Positions 55,181 through 63,900 of a stretch of 64,000 nucleotides of DNA are shown one piece after another (the first letter of the stretch is position 1; the number at the start of each line of letters is the position of its first letter). Location of the stretch: the NCBI RefSeq assembly GCF_030817535.1, contig NZ_JAUSZL010000002.1, positions 2,294,001-2,358,000 on the forward strand, read 5' to 3'. The notes under the pieces are model-generated. The model had not been told where the DNA came from. It saw only the letters and a program-made list of their open reading frames with translations, and did not search any database. This stretch comes from Streptomyces sp. V3I8. GTDB lineage: Bacteria > Actinomycetota > Actinomycetes > Streptomycetales > Streptomycetaceae. The position numbers and the translations under genes are program-made.

Positions 55181-55447
55181 GTGCCGTTGACCGATGCGCG
55201 GTGGGCACGGATTGAACCGTCGTTTCCGGACCGGTTGAACCGTCGTTTCCGGACCGGACGCCGAGGCGGGGTGGCCGTGCCGGCGGATTCCACGCTCGTG
55301 CGCGCTCGACCAGCACGCGGCCGGGGCCCGCGGAAGAGGAGCCCGGACCGTGAGCCGGACGATCACGCCACCGGCCGCTCCCACGGTGAACCGACCACGA
55401 AGATCTGCCCGCTCTTCCCCGGTTTCCGGCAGTCTCGGATCCGGTAA
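55181..55447 (+). pseudogene. IS5-family transposase relic
   Basis: The start (PLTDARWARIEPSFPDR) matches IS5-group transposases and a later part (VAVPADSTLVRARPARGRGP, DDHATGRSHGEPTTKI) matches the segment with the first catalytic Asp (usually SVDSTxVRAHxHAAG). About 90 residues in between are missing. The terminal part and inverted repeats were not found. It lies right after the tannase-like gene. Confidence 0.75.
55212..55257. repeat. 23-bp perfect tandem duplication in the IS5 relic
   Basis: A unit beginning ttgaaccgtcgtttccggac occurs twice, back to back. It coincides with the deletion point of the transposase. Confidence 0.9.
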
Positions 55448-55470
55448 GCAGGCCGTGTGGTTGACGCCGG

Positions 55471-56175
55471 TCAGTGGACCGTCAAGGCGGGGAGCTCGGT
55501 GAGAGTGTGATCGGGACGCGGAATTCCCCCGAATTCGCTGTGCGGTTCGACGGGAAGACTGTGGATGACGGCCTCGAAACGAGGCGGCAGGGAAGGGCGG
55601 AGGCCTTTCCAGCATCGCCTGATGAGATCGCGGCGTACGGCGTCGGGCAGCAGGTGCGGGTGTCGCAGTGTGCCGGCCGGTGAAGGCATGGGGGGCTGCG
55701 CGGGAGGGTTCGTCCGGGTACGCCAGTAAGTGGCGGTGCGGTGTTCGGAGCGTTGCTGGTGCAGGAGGAAGAGGCAGAAGGCTGCCGTGCGGTTGCCGGC
55801 GCCGGCGGCGAATTCGAACCAGAACTGGGAAGGCTCGCGGTATCCCGCGAGGTGGAGCAGTGCGGCGAAGACGAGGGCGCCCTCGGGTTCGACGGGGTCG
55901 GTGTCGAGCAGACGGGTGAGGCTGGAACAGGCTTGAGGAGCATCCACGATGAGGCTGACGGCCAGGTCGAGGTCGTGGGCGGCCTGCTCGTGGATGGTGG
56001 GATACGGAGTGGGGACACACACCTCAGGGGCCTGCTCGGTGCCGGCTTGCGCCAGGGCGGTGACGCGTTCGAGAGCGGCGTCGACGTCGTAGTCCCGGTA
56101 GGTGTCGGTGAGGGTTTCGGCGGCTTCGAGGACGGCGTCGATGTCGGCCGCGGGTTCGTGGTCGGTGCACTCCAC
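55471..56175 (-). CDS. uncharacterised protein coupled to the sigma factor
   Basis: A 234-residue soluble protein with acidic N terminus (ECTDHEPAADIDAVLEAAET). The centre is helical, resembling tetratricopeptide-like helices: LFAALLHLAGYREPSQFWFEFAAG is not written in full; key parts are LHLAGYREPSQFWF and AGNRTAAFCLFLLHQQRSEH. This pattern (a helix with YREPSQFWFEFAAGAGN) occurs in small regulatory proteins next to sigma factors in Streptomyces. GTG overlaps the sigma stop (TAGTG). It may be an anti-sigma-like partner, but this is inference. Confidence 0.65.
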   Translation of the reverse strand: MECTDHEPAADIDAVLEAAETLTDTYRDYDVDAALERVTALAQAGTEQAPEVCVPTPYPTIHEQAAHDLDLAVSLIVDAPQACSSLTRLLDTDPVEPEGALVFAALLHLAGYREPSQFWFEFAAGAGNRTAAFCLFLLHQQRSEHRTATYWRTRTNPPAQPPMPSPAGTLRHPHLLPDAVRRDLIRRCWKGLRPSLPPRFEAVIHSLPVEPHSEFGGIPRPDHTLTELPALTVH

Positions 56176-56762
56176 TAGTGTCGCGTCTCCTTGTCCTGGT
56201 AGGCGATGTTCAGTTGCTTGGCAAGAGAGCGCCGAGCGTGCCGGATGTGGGAGCGAACGGTCGCGGCGTCGATCCCGAGGTACTCGGCCACTTCTGCCTC
56301 CTCCTTGCCGAGGAGGAAGCGCAGCATGATGACGTCGTACTGCCGTTCGGGGAGAGTGGCTATCGCGGTATACAGGCCGATCTCCTGCGATATGACCCGC
56401 AGTTCGTCGCGCATCTCGTGCAACAGCAGCTTTTGGACTGCGGTCAGGTAGGCGGCGTCACCGACTTGCGGCTGCAGGTTGCGTTCGGCGAGCCAGCGGT
56501 GCACTTCCTCCTTCAGCACCGTCCATGCGTAGCGTGGAACCGAATCCTGAAGCAGCACATGCGGCCAGGTCCTCCTCAACCGGACGCAGGCGGCATCCAC
56601 CACCGTCTCCGCGGCAGCACGGCTGCCCACCTGCGTATGGGCGAAGCGCATCCAGAGCTTGCGGTGATACGCGTGGAAGGCATCGAAGGTCAACATCAGC
56701 CGCCCAGCGCGAGATGACAGTTCGGCCTGGCTCGCCCGGGAGGCGTCGGGAGGCGGCTGCAT
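56175..56762 (-). CDS. RNA polymerase sigma factor, sigma-70 (ECF-like)
   Basis: A 195-residue sigma factor. Region 2-like: FHAYHRKLWMRFAHTQVGSR with AETVVDAACVRLRRTWPHV. Region 4: LPERQYDVIMLRFLLGKEEA, EVAEYLGIDAATVRSHIRHA, RRSLAKQL. AGGGAG precedes the ATG at 56762. It overlaps both neighbours: a 58-codon ORF upstream (TGATG) and a 234-residue protein downstream (TAGTG), so all three are likely translated from one message. The target promoter is unknown. Confidence 0.85.
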   Translation of the reverse strand: MQPPPDASRASQAELSSRAGRLMLTFDAFHAYHRKLWMRFAHTQVGSRAAAETVVDAACVRLRRTWPHVLLQDSVPRYAWTVLKEEVHRWLAERNLQPQVGDAAYLTAVQKLLLHEMRDELRVISQEIGLYTAIATLPERQYDVIMLRFLLGKEEAEVAEYLGIDAATVRSHIRHARRSLAKQLNIAYQDKETRH

Positions 56763-56938
56763 CACGTCTCCCTTTCGGACGAAGCCGCGCGGGCGGCAGA
56801 GGTGATCTGCTGGTGAGGGTGGTGAGCTCCGGTGTGTACCGCGGTGGCGAGCAGCTTGCATCCGGCTCGGCGCGAGTCGGGTAAGGGGAGCCGGGCGGCA
56901 CTCCCCCAGACCGCCAGGGTGACCAGATCGATCTCCAC
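56762..56938 (-). CDS. small ORF upstream of the sigma factor (58 aa)
   Basis: A 58-residue ORF ending TGATG on the sigma start, with AAGGAAG just before GTG at 56938. It begins VEIDLVTLAVWGSAARLPLP and ends ITSAARAASSERET, with GCKLLATAVHTG between. No family. The translational coupling and ribosome site are the main support; it may act as a leader or a small regulator. Confidence 0.45.
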   Translation of the reverse strand: MEIDLVTLAVWGSAARLPLPDSRRAGCKLLATAVHTGAHHPHQQITSAARAASSERET

Positions 56939-57275
56939 GGGCTTCCTTGTCAACTGTGCACCGCACCGCCCCACGCTGAGGCGGCATCGGTGTGGGACCC
57001 CTGCTCTCCCACTCATCAGCCAACTGGAATCAGGGCCGTCCCGTGCAAGGCATTTTGAAGATTTTTGCGCGGGTGGCCGTAATGCGATCATCCGCTCGTG
57101 CGGCATCGGGCGGTTCGACCGGCTAAATGCCCATCCGGTGGCACAAGGGGGAAGAACAAGCTGGCCGATCCCTTGGTTGCCTGCAAGAGGAACGGAAAGG
57201 GAAGCTCTACCCGGCACAAAGCGACACAGCGTGGTGCGCTGCCGAAGGACATCCGAATCGACAACGGGGGCGAGC
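56939..57275. other. divergent promoter region
   Basis: About 337 bp between the small ORF/sigma operon and the methyltransferase. An AT-richer tract (cattttgaagatttttgcgc, 57051-57070) probably marks a promoter. No gene is supported. Confidence 0.5.
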
Positions 57276-58106
57276 GTGGACGAGAGCGGTACCGCACAGG
57301 AGCAGCACGGCGTCATCGACCTGGAACTGGACCGGCCCCACTCGGCCCGCATGTACGACTACTTCCTCGGCGGTATCACCAACTTCCCCGCCGACCGCGA
57401 AGCCGCCGCCAGAACGATCGCCGCCTTCCCTTCCACCCTGATCGCCGCGCGCAGCAACCGCGCCTTCATGCGCCGCTCCACCCGCCATCTCGCCCTGCTG
57501 GGCATAGAGCAGTTCCTGGACATAGGCACCGGCATCCCGACCTCCCCCAACCTTCACGAGGTCGCACAGGGCATCACCCCGCGGGCCCGCGTCGTCTACA
57601 CCGACAACGACCCCATCGTCCTGACCCACGCCCGCGCCCTCCTGCACAGCCGTCCCGAGGGCGCCACCGCCTACATGCAGGCCGACGTCACCGACCCCAC
57701 CGCCTTGCTGGCCCACCCCGTCCTGCGCTCCACCCTGGACTTCGACCGGCCGATCGCGCTCAGCCTCAACGCCCTGCTGCACTTCGTCACCGATGAGCAC
57801 CACGCCCATGCCGTCGTCGAAGTCCTCAAGGCCGCCCTGCCGTCCGGCAGCATGCTGGTCATCAGCCACGCCACACCCGACTTCGATCCCGAGGCCCTCG
57901 CCCGCATCACCGCCGTCTACCAGGCGGCCGGAACCGCCGTGCAAGCCCGCCCCCGCGACGAGATCGCCCGGTTCTTCGCAGGCTGGGAACTCCTCGACGC
58001 CGGCCTGCAGCCCATCCTGCGCTGGCACCCCGATCCGGACGAAGCGCACCTCACCTTCGCCGACGCCGAAGCCGCCTGCTACGCAGGCGTCGCTCGCAAA
58101 CCGTGA
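57276..58106 (+). CDS. SAM-dependent methyltransferase (PF04672/DUF574 type)
   Basis: A 276-residue methyltransferase common in Streptomyces. It begins with PHSARMYDYFLGGITNFPAD, then LGIEQFLDIGTGIPTSPNLH (SAM motif I), ARVVYTDNDPIVLTHARALL (motif II acidic residue), DRPIALSLNALLHFVTDEHH and a C-terminal FFAGWELLDAGLQPILRWHP. The substrate is unknown; many copies occur per genome. GTG at 57276 has GGGGGCGAG upstream. It diverges from the sigma-factor operon. Confidence 0.9.
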   Translation: MDESGTAQEQHGVIDLELDRPHSARMYDYFLGGITNFPADREAAARTIAAFPSTLIAARSNRAFMRRSTRHLALLGIEQFLDIGTGIPTSPNLHEVAQGITPRARVVYTDNDPIVLTHARALLHSRPEGATAYMQADVTDPTALLAHPVLRSTLDFDRPIALSLNALLHFVTDEHHAHAVVEVLKAALPSGSMLVISHATPDFDPEALARITAVYQAAGTAVQARPRDEIARFFAGWELLDAGLQPILRWHPDPDEAHLTFADAEAACYAGVARKP

Positions 58107-58757
58107 CCCGGCGTACGGATCGAGCAGACGCGGCAGCCGGTGAAGCTGTGCGATGAGGGGCCGGTGAAGCGCATCACGCCGACGCAGGCGGGGCGGACGC
58201 GGGGGTGGTTCGCCACCGGATACGGGACGCGGATCGCCTCGCAAGGGCTGGGTTCGCAGTGTGGAATGCGGCGGGTGGGGCGGACGGTGTGGCGTCCGGG
58301 GTAAGAGCCGTCTCGCGCCCGTCTCATTCCAAGACGCCCGGATCCGTCCCGTGTTCCCGCGGGGAGGAACGCACGCCCCCGACCGGCGGGGGCCTGCGAC
58401 CGGAGAACACCTCGACAGCAGTCCCGCCGGGGTCGGACCCAGCCAGTGACCGGCCTCGCGTCTTCGACGGGACCCAGGACCAGTTGGCCCGTCCCGGAGA
58501 CGCTCGTCCGCTTGACGTGCCCCCCGGCGCCCCGTAGCCGCTGGTCCGCAGCGGTCCCCTGGTCCTCGTCGGTGGGTATGCCGTACGGGCCCGCTGTCCC
58601 GCTGCCCGCCCTTACGGGCTCTGGGCAACCGGATCCGTGAGTACGGGATCCCCGCCGGAAGCAACCCTTGACGCAAACCCGCGTGTGTGTTCCGTCACGC
58701 GAGTAAGGTGACACCTCGTTTCGATCCCCTTCCCCCTGCCGGAAGCGACGGGCTCCT
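58107..58757. other. gene-poor region with a possible 54-codon ORF
   Basis: About 650 bp. A short plus-strand frame (GTG 58140 to TAA 58304) reads VKLCDEGPVKRITPTQAGRT then WFATGYGTRIASQGLGSQCG, protein-like but without a ribosome site or recognised family; it may be a relic. The rest is intergenic, ending with the Crp-like palindrome and promoter of the next gene. Confidence 0.35.
58680..58701. promoter_or_regulatory. Crp-like palindrome upstream of the Crp/Fnr gene
   Basis: CGCGTG-N10-CACGCG with 6-bp perfect outer arms. It contains TGTGT-N6-TCACG, the spacing of the Crp consensus TGTGA-N6-TCACA. A TAAGGT -10-like hexamer follows at 58704-58709, so the site overlaps the expected -35 region. 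Candidate autoregulatory site 57 bp before the start codon. Confidence 0.5.
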
Positions 58758-59747
58758 ATGGGTTTGGTGGTGCCGGACCGTACGTTCCTGGAAGCCCTTG
58801 ACACCGAAGCCCGGAAGGATCTCCTCCGTATCAGCGCGGAACGCGCCTTCCGGCCGGGTGAGCACCTCTTGCTGGAGCAGGACGACAGCACGCACGTGCT
58901 GGTCCTTCTGGAGGGGTGGGCCGTCGTGTCGACGGCGACCGACCGCTCGTCGGCCCGGCTGATCCTCGCCCTTCGGCGACGAGGCGAACTCATCGGCGAG
59001 ATGGCCGTTCTGGGCAGCGTCACGCGGACTGCCACCGTCACGGCCCTGGGGCCGGTACGAGCCCTGGTGGTGTCGGGTTCCCGGTTCCGCGCCTTCGCCG
59101 GACGCGACCCGCGGGTCGGGGCGTTGCTCATGGCCCAGCTCGTGGCCCGGCTCCGTTCCTCCGACGAGGAGCGTCGGTCCCTGGCCTCGTTGACGGTGAT
59201 GCAGCGCGTCGCTGCCAAGCTGCTGGAGCTGGGGGAACTGCAGAGCGCCCCGGATCCGGGACACGGGCATACGGGTACGGCTGCCGGGAGCGGAAAGCCG
59301 CCGGCGACCCTGGGTCCGGTGCCGGGCGCCCGGGCGCGGGGGTTCGGCGGAGGAGCAGGGGAAGCGGGCGGAAGAGAGCGGACGCCCGGCGGAGCGGAGC
59401 CGGCTCAGAGGCACTCGGCCGCCGCCGGTGCCGGTGCTCACCTTGCGCGGACGCCGGGACGCCCGGCGGATCCGGACGGTCCGCGAGCCGTCCCCGTGTC
59501 CGGTGTTGCGGACCAGGGTCCGGCGGGGGCCCACCCGCCCGGCGACGAGTCCCCCGTGCTCGCGGAGCTGGCCCAGCACGACCTCGCGGACGCCGTGGGA
59601 GCGACCCGTGAGGCGGTGGCCAAGTCGCTGCGGCTGCTGCGCGGCGCCGGCGTCGTACGGACTCGGCCCCGACGGATCGAGCTGATCGACCGCGACGCGC
59701 TGCGACTGCTGGCGGCCGGAGGGAACATCGGGTTCCCGGCCCGCTGA
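58758..59747 (+). CDS. Crp/Fnr family regulator with a ~100-residue inserted linker
   Basis: A 329-residue regulator. Residues 7-115 are a cyclic-nucleotide-binding domain; its phosphate-binding cassette is intact (GELIGEMAVLG with Glu81, then Arg90-Thr91). Residues 117-160 are the dimerisation helix, ending VAAKLLELGELQ. Residues 163-265 are an extra Gly/Ala/Pro-rich, probably disordered stretch (PGHGHTGTAAGSG, GFGGGAGEAGG). Residues 267-316 are the winged helix (VLAELAQHDLADAVGATREA, VAKSLRLLRG). In normal family members the dimer helix and HTH are 15-20 residues apart. ATG at 58758 has a weak ribosome site. The nearby cyclase-like operon suggests a real cyclic-nucleotide ligand. Confidence 0.85.
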   Translation: MGLVVPDRTFLEALDTEARKDLLRISAERAFRPGEHLLLEQDDSTHVLVLLEGWAVVSTATDRSSARLILALRRRGELIGEMAVLGSVTRTATVTALGPVRALVVSGSRFRAFAGRDPRVGALLMAQLVARLRSSDEERRSLASLTVMQRVAAKLLELGELQSAPDPGHGHTGTAAGSGKPPATLGPVPGARARGFGGGAGEAGGRERTPGGAEPAQRHSAAAGAGAHLARTPGRPADPDGPRAVPVSGVADQGPAGAHPPGDESPVLAELAQHDLADAVGATREAVAKSLRLLRGAGVVRTRPRRIELIDRDALRLLAAGGNIGFPAR

Positions 59748-60045
59748 TCCTGCTCCGCGTTTCCGTTCGGTCCGTTCCCCCCTGCCCGACATCGACTTGA
59801 CGTGCGCCGCTCCCGAGCCGGGGCGCCAGCGGGGCACTTCACGCCCTTTCCACATCGACAGAACCTCCGTCAAGAGCACCAAGGGGTTGTGTCGAAGTGC
59901 GGAGCGAAGTGCGCCTCCCTCTTGCACGGCGCGCGTTTCTCGTCCCCGCTCCATGTGCTGCGACCGGATGTGTAAACGACCACATCCCGCGGCAGCGGGA
60001 GCCGACATGCTGACGTGCAGTCACTGAACAACAGGGGAGGGCCGG
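59748..60045. promoter_or_regulatory. control region of the cyclase-like/NTPase operon
   Basis: A 298-bp region containing the Crp-like palindrome at 59966-59987 and a strong ribosome site (GGGGAGGG) before the ATG at 60046. No gene seen. Confidence 0.55.
59966..59987. promoter_or_regulatory. Crp-like palindrome upstream of the cyclase-like gene
   Basis: GGATGTG-TAAACGAC-CACATCC: perfect 7-bp arms, 22 bp overall, containing TGTG-N8-CACA, exactly the spacing of a Crp site. It ends 58 bp before the ATG of the cyclase-like gene. Same half-site core (TGTGT) as the palindrome upstream of the Crp gene. Confidence 0.6.
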
Positions 60046-60960
60046 ATGACCGGCGGTGCTGTCTACAAGACCTTGATGAGCGTGGATGCACGAGGATCCG
60101 GGACATACCTCAACGGCGCGAAGCGGCGGATGCGCGCGCAGATCTACGACCTCGCCCATGCCTCCTTCACCGCTTCCGGGATCGCGTCGGGCATGCTCCA
60201 TCTCGAGGACCGGGGGGACGGCTTCATCGCCGCGGTGGACGCGCGGATCCCGCCCGTCCAGATCTGCGGCACCTGGCTGGCCGAGATGCACCAGCGCCAG
60301 CGGGTCCAGAACGAGGACCTGGCGCGTCGGCTCGGGCTGCGCGTCGGGCTGCACGTGGGTCCGGTGGAACACGACGACGAGGGCCTGTCGGGCGAGGCCA
60401 TGGACCTGGTCTGCCGCCTCGCGGACTCGTCGACGGCTCGCTCGGTGCTGGAGCACTCGGGGCGTGATCTGGTCTGTGTGGTCTCCCACTCGCTCCACCA
60501 CGACGTGGTCCGGCACGGCGGGCGCTTCGTCGAGCCCTCGTCCTACCGCCAGGCTCAGGTCACCCTGAAAGAGGGACAGTCCAGCGCATGGTTCCACGTA
60601 CCGGGGGAGCCGAGGCCCACGATGCCGGGGGACGAAGGCGTCGGCGCGCTTCCCGCGGATGCGCCCACCGGGGGCCACGGGGGTGGCGGGTCCGCGGGAG
60701 CGGGCGCTGAGGGCCGGAGACCGCAGACGGACACGGGTGACACCGTCCCGTCCGCGGGGGACCGGGCTTCCGCCACCGGGCGCCGCCGGGCCGGTGGTTG
60801 CGACGACTGGCCGGTCAGCGAGGAGGCCGGCGCCCGGTGGGACATCCGGGTGCACGGCGGGACCAACGTCGTCCAGGACCGCGCCACGTTCCACGGGCCC
60901 GTCGGTTTCGGTGGCGCGGCCCGGCCCCCGGCCGACGACGGCACCGAGGGGACGCGGTGA
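60046..60960 (+). CDS. class III nucleotidyl-cyclase-like protein
   Basis: A 304-residue protein. Residues ~8-165 look like a divergent class III (adenylate/guanylate) cyclase domain. The first metal Asp is in LMSVDARGSGTYL (Asp14), the second in LEDRGDGFIAAVD (Asp58), and RVGLHVGPVEHDDEGLSGEA matches the strand-loop region of cyclases. Such cyclase-like domains without membrane segments occur in Streptomyces beside NTPase effectors. Residues ~190-260 are Gly/Ala/Asp low complexity. The C terminus (265-290) carries a short motif, WDIRVHGGTNVVQDRATFHG, with a related copy in the next protein. The stop overlaps the next start (GTGA). Whether it makes a cyclic nucleotide is not known. Confidence 0.7.
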   Translation: MTGGAVYKTLMSVDARGSGTYLNGAKRRMRAQIYDLAHASFTASGIASGMLHLEDRGDGFIAAVDARIPPVQICGTWLAEMHQRQRVQNEDLARRLGLRVGLHVGPVEHDDEGLSGEAMDLVCRLADSSTARSVLEHSGRDLVCVVSHSLHHDVVRHGGRFVEPSSYRQAQVTLKEGQSSAWFHVPGEPRPTMPGDEGVGALPADAPTGGHGGGGSAGAGAEGRRPQTDTGDTVPSAGDRASATGRRRAGGCDDWPVSEEAGARWDIRVHGGTNVVQDRATFHGPVGFGGAARPPADDGTEGTR

Positions 60961-63900
60961 ACGGCGACGGCAGGGGCGGGGGCCCCGGCGCGCAGGGGCC
61001 CGCGGGCGCGTCCCCTCCACAGAACCGGCCGCGGCACCGGGCGGCCTCACCGGTCGGCGGCGACGGGTGGGGAGCGCCCGACCGGAACGTACGGGGAGGC
61101 GACGCTCCGGGCCGGGAACCGCGGGGGCCGTCGGGCCAGGAGCACGGAGGGGGCGTGAACCCCGGTCGCGCCGGGCGCGACGATGCCTGGGAGCACGACC
61201 GGGACCAGGGACACGACCAGGCCTCGGGACGCGACGAGAACCGCGAGGATCCGGACGCGTCCGCCGGGACGGAAGGTGCCGAACAGGACCGCGCCGAGAG
61301 AGCGCAGCAGGAGGAGCGCTTCCGCGAGGCGACAGGGGATCCGCTGACCGAAGGGGGCGTGCCCGGAGAGGCTCGCGCCGCGACCCGCGCCCAGCGCACC
61401 GCGCAAGCGCGCTTCGACGTACACGGCAACAGCAGCGTCTTCGACCGGAGCCGCTTCGCCCACGCACACTTCGGTGACGTCTACGTCGGAGCGCGCGACG
61501 GGGCGGTCCCGGTCTTCGGAGAGGTGCCCGAGGACGAGCTGGACCGGCTGCGGCAGGTCTACCGGCCCCCGGTCGGCTACCCCGCGCTCAAGGAGGTGCT
61601 GCGCACGCGCCGGGTGGTGGTGCTGGGCGGTCCGCCCGGCACCGGACGGCTGACGACCGGGCTCTGCCTGCTCGATGAACTCACCGTCGCCGCCCGCACC
61701 ACCGCGGCCGGCCGCGAGGAGCCCTCCGGGGTGCCCACACAGGAGTCGCAGAAGGCCGGCACGGGGAGCGGAGCCCGCACCGGCGTCACGGTCCGAGGAC
61801 GCGTCACCCGACTGGCTCCGTCCGACCTAGGACTGCTGTCGGGCGATCCGGACTCGGTGGTCGGCGGCGTTCCGGACGGAGGCGGTTTCATCGTCCAGCT
61901 CCCCGAACTCCCCGGCGGCTGGACGGCACCGCAGGAACTGCATCTCGACGCCCTCGCCGCGCGCCTGGCCGTGCGGAACGCGTACGCGGTGCTCGTCGTC
62001 TCCCCCTCCTCACCGGCGGGACACCTGCTGACGGGACGCTACGGGAGGTCCTGCCCGCCGGCCCCCGCCGGGGAACTGCTGGCATGGCAGTTGCTGCGGC
62101 AGTTGTCCGACGAACCCGGCCCGGAGGCCGTGGCCCGGGGCGAGCAGATCCTCGCGCACCCCCTCTTCCTGACCTCGCTGGGTATCCGGCCGGAGGCCTT
62201 GCGCCCGTCCGAGGCGGAACTGCTCGCGCTCTGGGTGGCCCGGCACGTCCGCGGCGAGATGCGCCGCGAGGAACTTCTGGACGTCTGCGCCGAGATCGCG
62301 CGGCAACAGGCGCGTGAGTGGTTCACCGGGACGGCCGACCCCATGCCCTCGGCCGGAGAGCCGGTCGGTGACCGCGGCCCCGCCGCGGTGGGCGACCGGC
62401 CGGACGAAGCCCAGCGCCGCGTACGGGAAGCCGCGTTCCGGATCGCGCTCGCGGTACTGGACGGGGAGGCCTTCAGCGCTGTCGCGGACGCCGCCGAACT
62501 GCTCGCGCAACAGATCCTCACCGCGCGCGCTCCCGACCGGACGCACGGGCGGCCGGTGTTCGCCGAGAACCTTGAGGGCCTGCTCTCCGCCTGCCGGGCC
62601 GAACTGCGCAGTGGTGAGGAGGAGTCCGTGGGCGGCGTGCCGGTGCCGGTGCGCACCGTGGCATACCGGGGCGAGGCACTGGCCGCCTCGGTCCTGGCCG
62701 AGGTCTGGCACCGCCACCATGCCGCACGTGGCCCCGTGGTGCGCTGGCTGCGCGAGCTGGCGGGCGACCCCCGTCCGCAGGTGTGGGTACGTGCCGCCGT
62801 GGTGGCGGGCGAACTGGCCACCGCCGATCTGGGGTACGGCTTCACGGAGTTGATCCGGCCTCCGGCCGTCGCGGGCGACGCCCGGCGCCGCTTCTTCGCC
62901 GCGACCGCACTGGGGCAGGCGGCCGGCCGTGAACCGTATCGCTCCGCAGTGCGCGCCGTGGTCGCGGACTGGGCGGACGCCCCCGTGGCGGCGCTGCGGT
63001 GGACCGCGGCGCTGACGCTCGGGTTCGGCCGTGTCATGGACGACACGCGCACTGCCCTCGACCTGCTGTGCGGTATCGGCAGCAGGGACGAGGGCGCCCA
63101 GGCGCTCGTCGCCTCCTACGGCGCGGCCCGGCTCACCGCCGGCAGCCGGGCGGGCGAGGCGGCGACCGTGCTGCGGGAGTGGTCGGACGACGCCTCCGGC
63201 GAACGGCTTCAGCTGGCGATGCTGTGCGCCGTGCGGCTGTTCTGCGCCCGCACGGACGACATGTGGCAGCCGGAGGGGGCGGACGAGCTCCGCCCGTCGG
63301 CCTCCGGTTCACCGACGGTGCCCGCACCGCCGGCCGAAGCGGTGTCCGTCGTCCGGGCCGGGTCGCCCATGGGCGACCGGGTCCCCCACCGTGTGCCCGC
63401 GGTACCGCGCGGTCCCGACCCGCGCGCCGTGGCCGGCCGCGCCTGGTCCGCCCACCGCCCGCCGGTGCCGCGGGCGCCCACCGCCCCGACCGACGCGGAG
63501 CTGGCCCGCCGTACCCACTGGCCGCTCGCCCTGGCGGTCGCGGTGGTGGTGGAGAGCGCGGCCGAACCCCTCGCCGACCTGCTGTGGCGGTCCCTGGACA
63601 ACCATCTGTCGTCCGAGGCCGCGACCGACGGCCTGACCATGTGGCTGCGGGCCGCCGAGGCGGACGCCACGCTCCCCGGCCACGAACGGCGGACCTACGT
63701 CTTCGAGCGGGAGCCCGGAGCCGCAGGAACGGGAGCGGACGCAGGAGCAGGGCGGCACGACGCACACGCGGCGGACGGCGGGGTGGCGACATCCCCCGGC
63801 GAGATCCTCCAGGCACTGCTCTGGCTGCTGCCCCGGATGATCCGCCGACGCCGCGACGCCGAGCGGTTGCGCTGGCTGCTGGCGACCATGGCCCATGCCC

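Noticed and set aside
58140-58304. 54-codon frame ending TAA
   Set aside because: Protein-like but no ribosome site or known family; left as a possible relic in the gap description rather than called as a gene.
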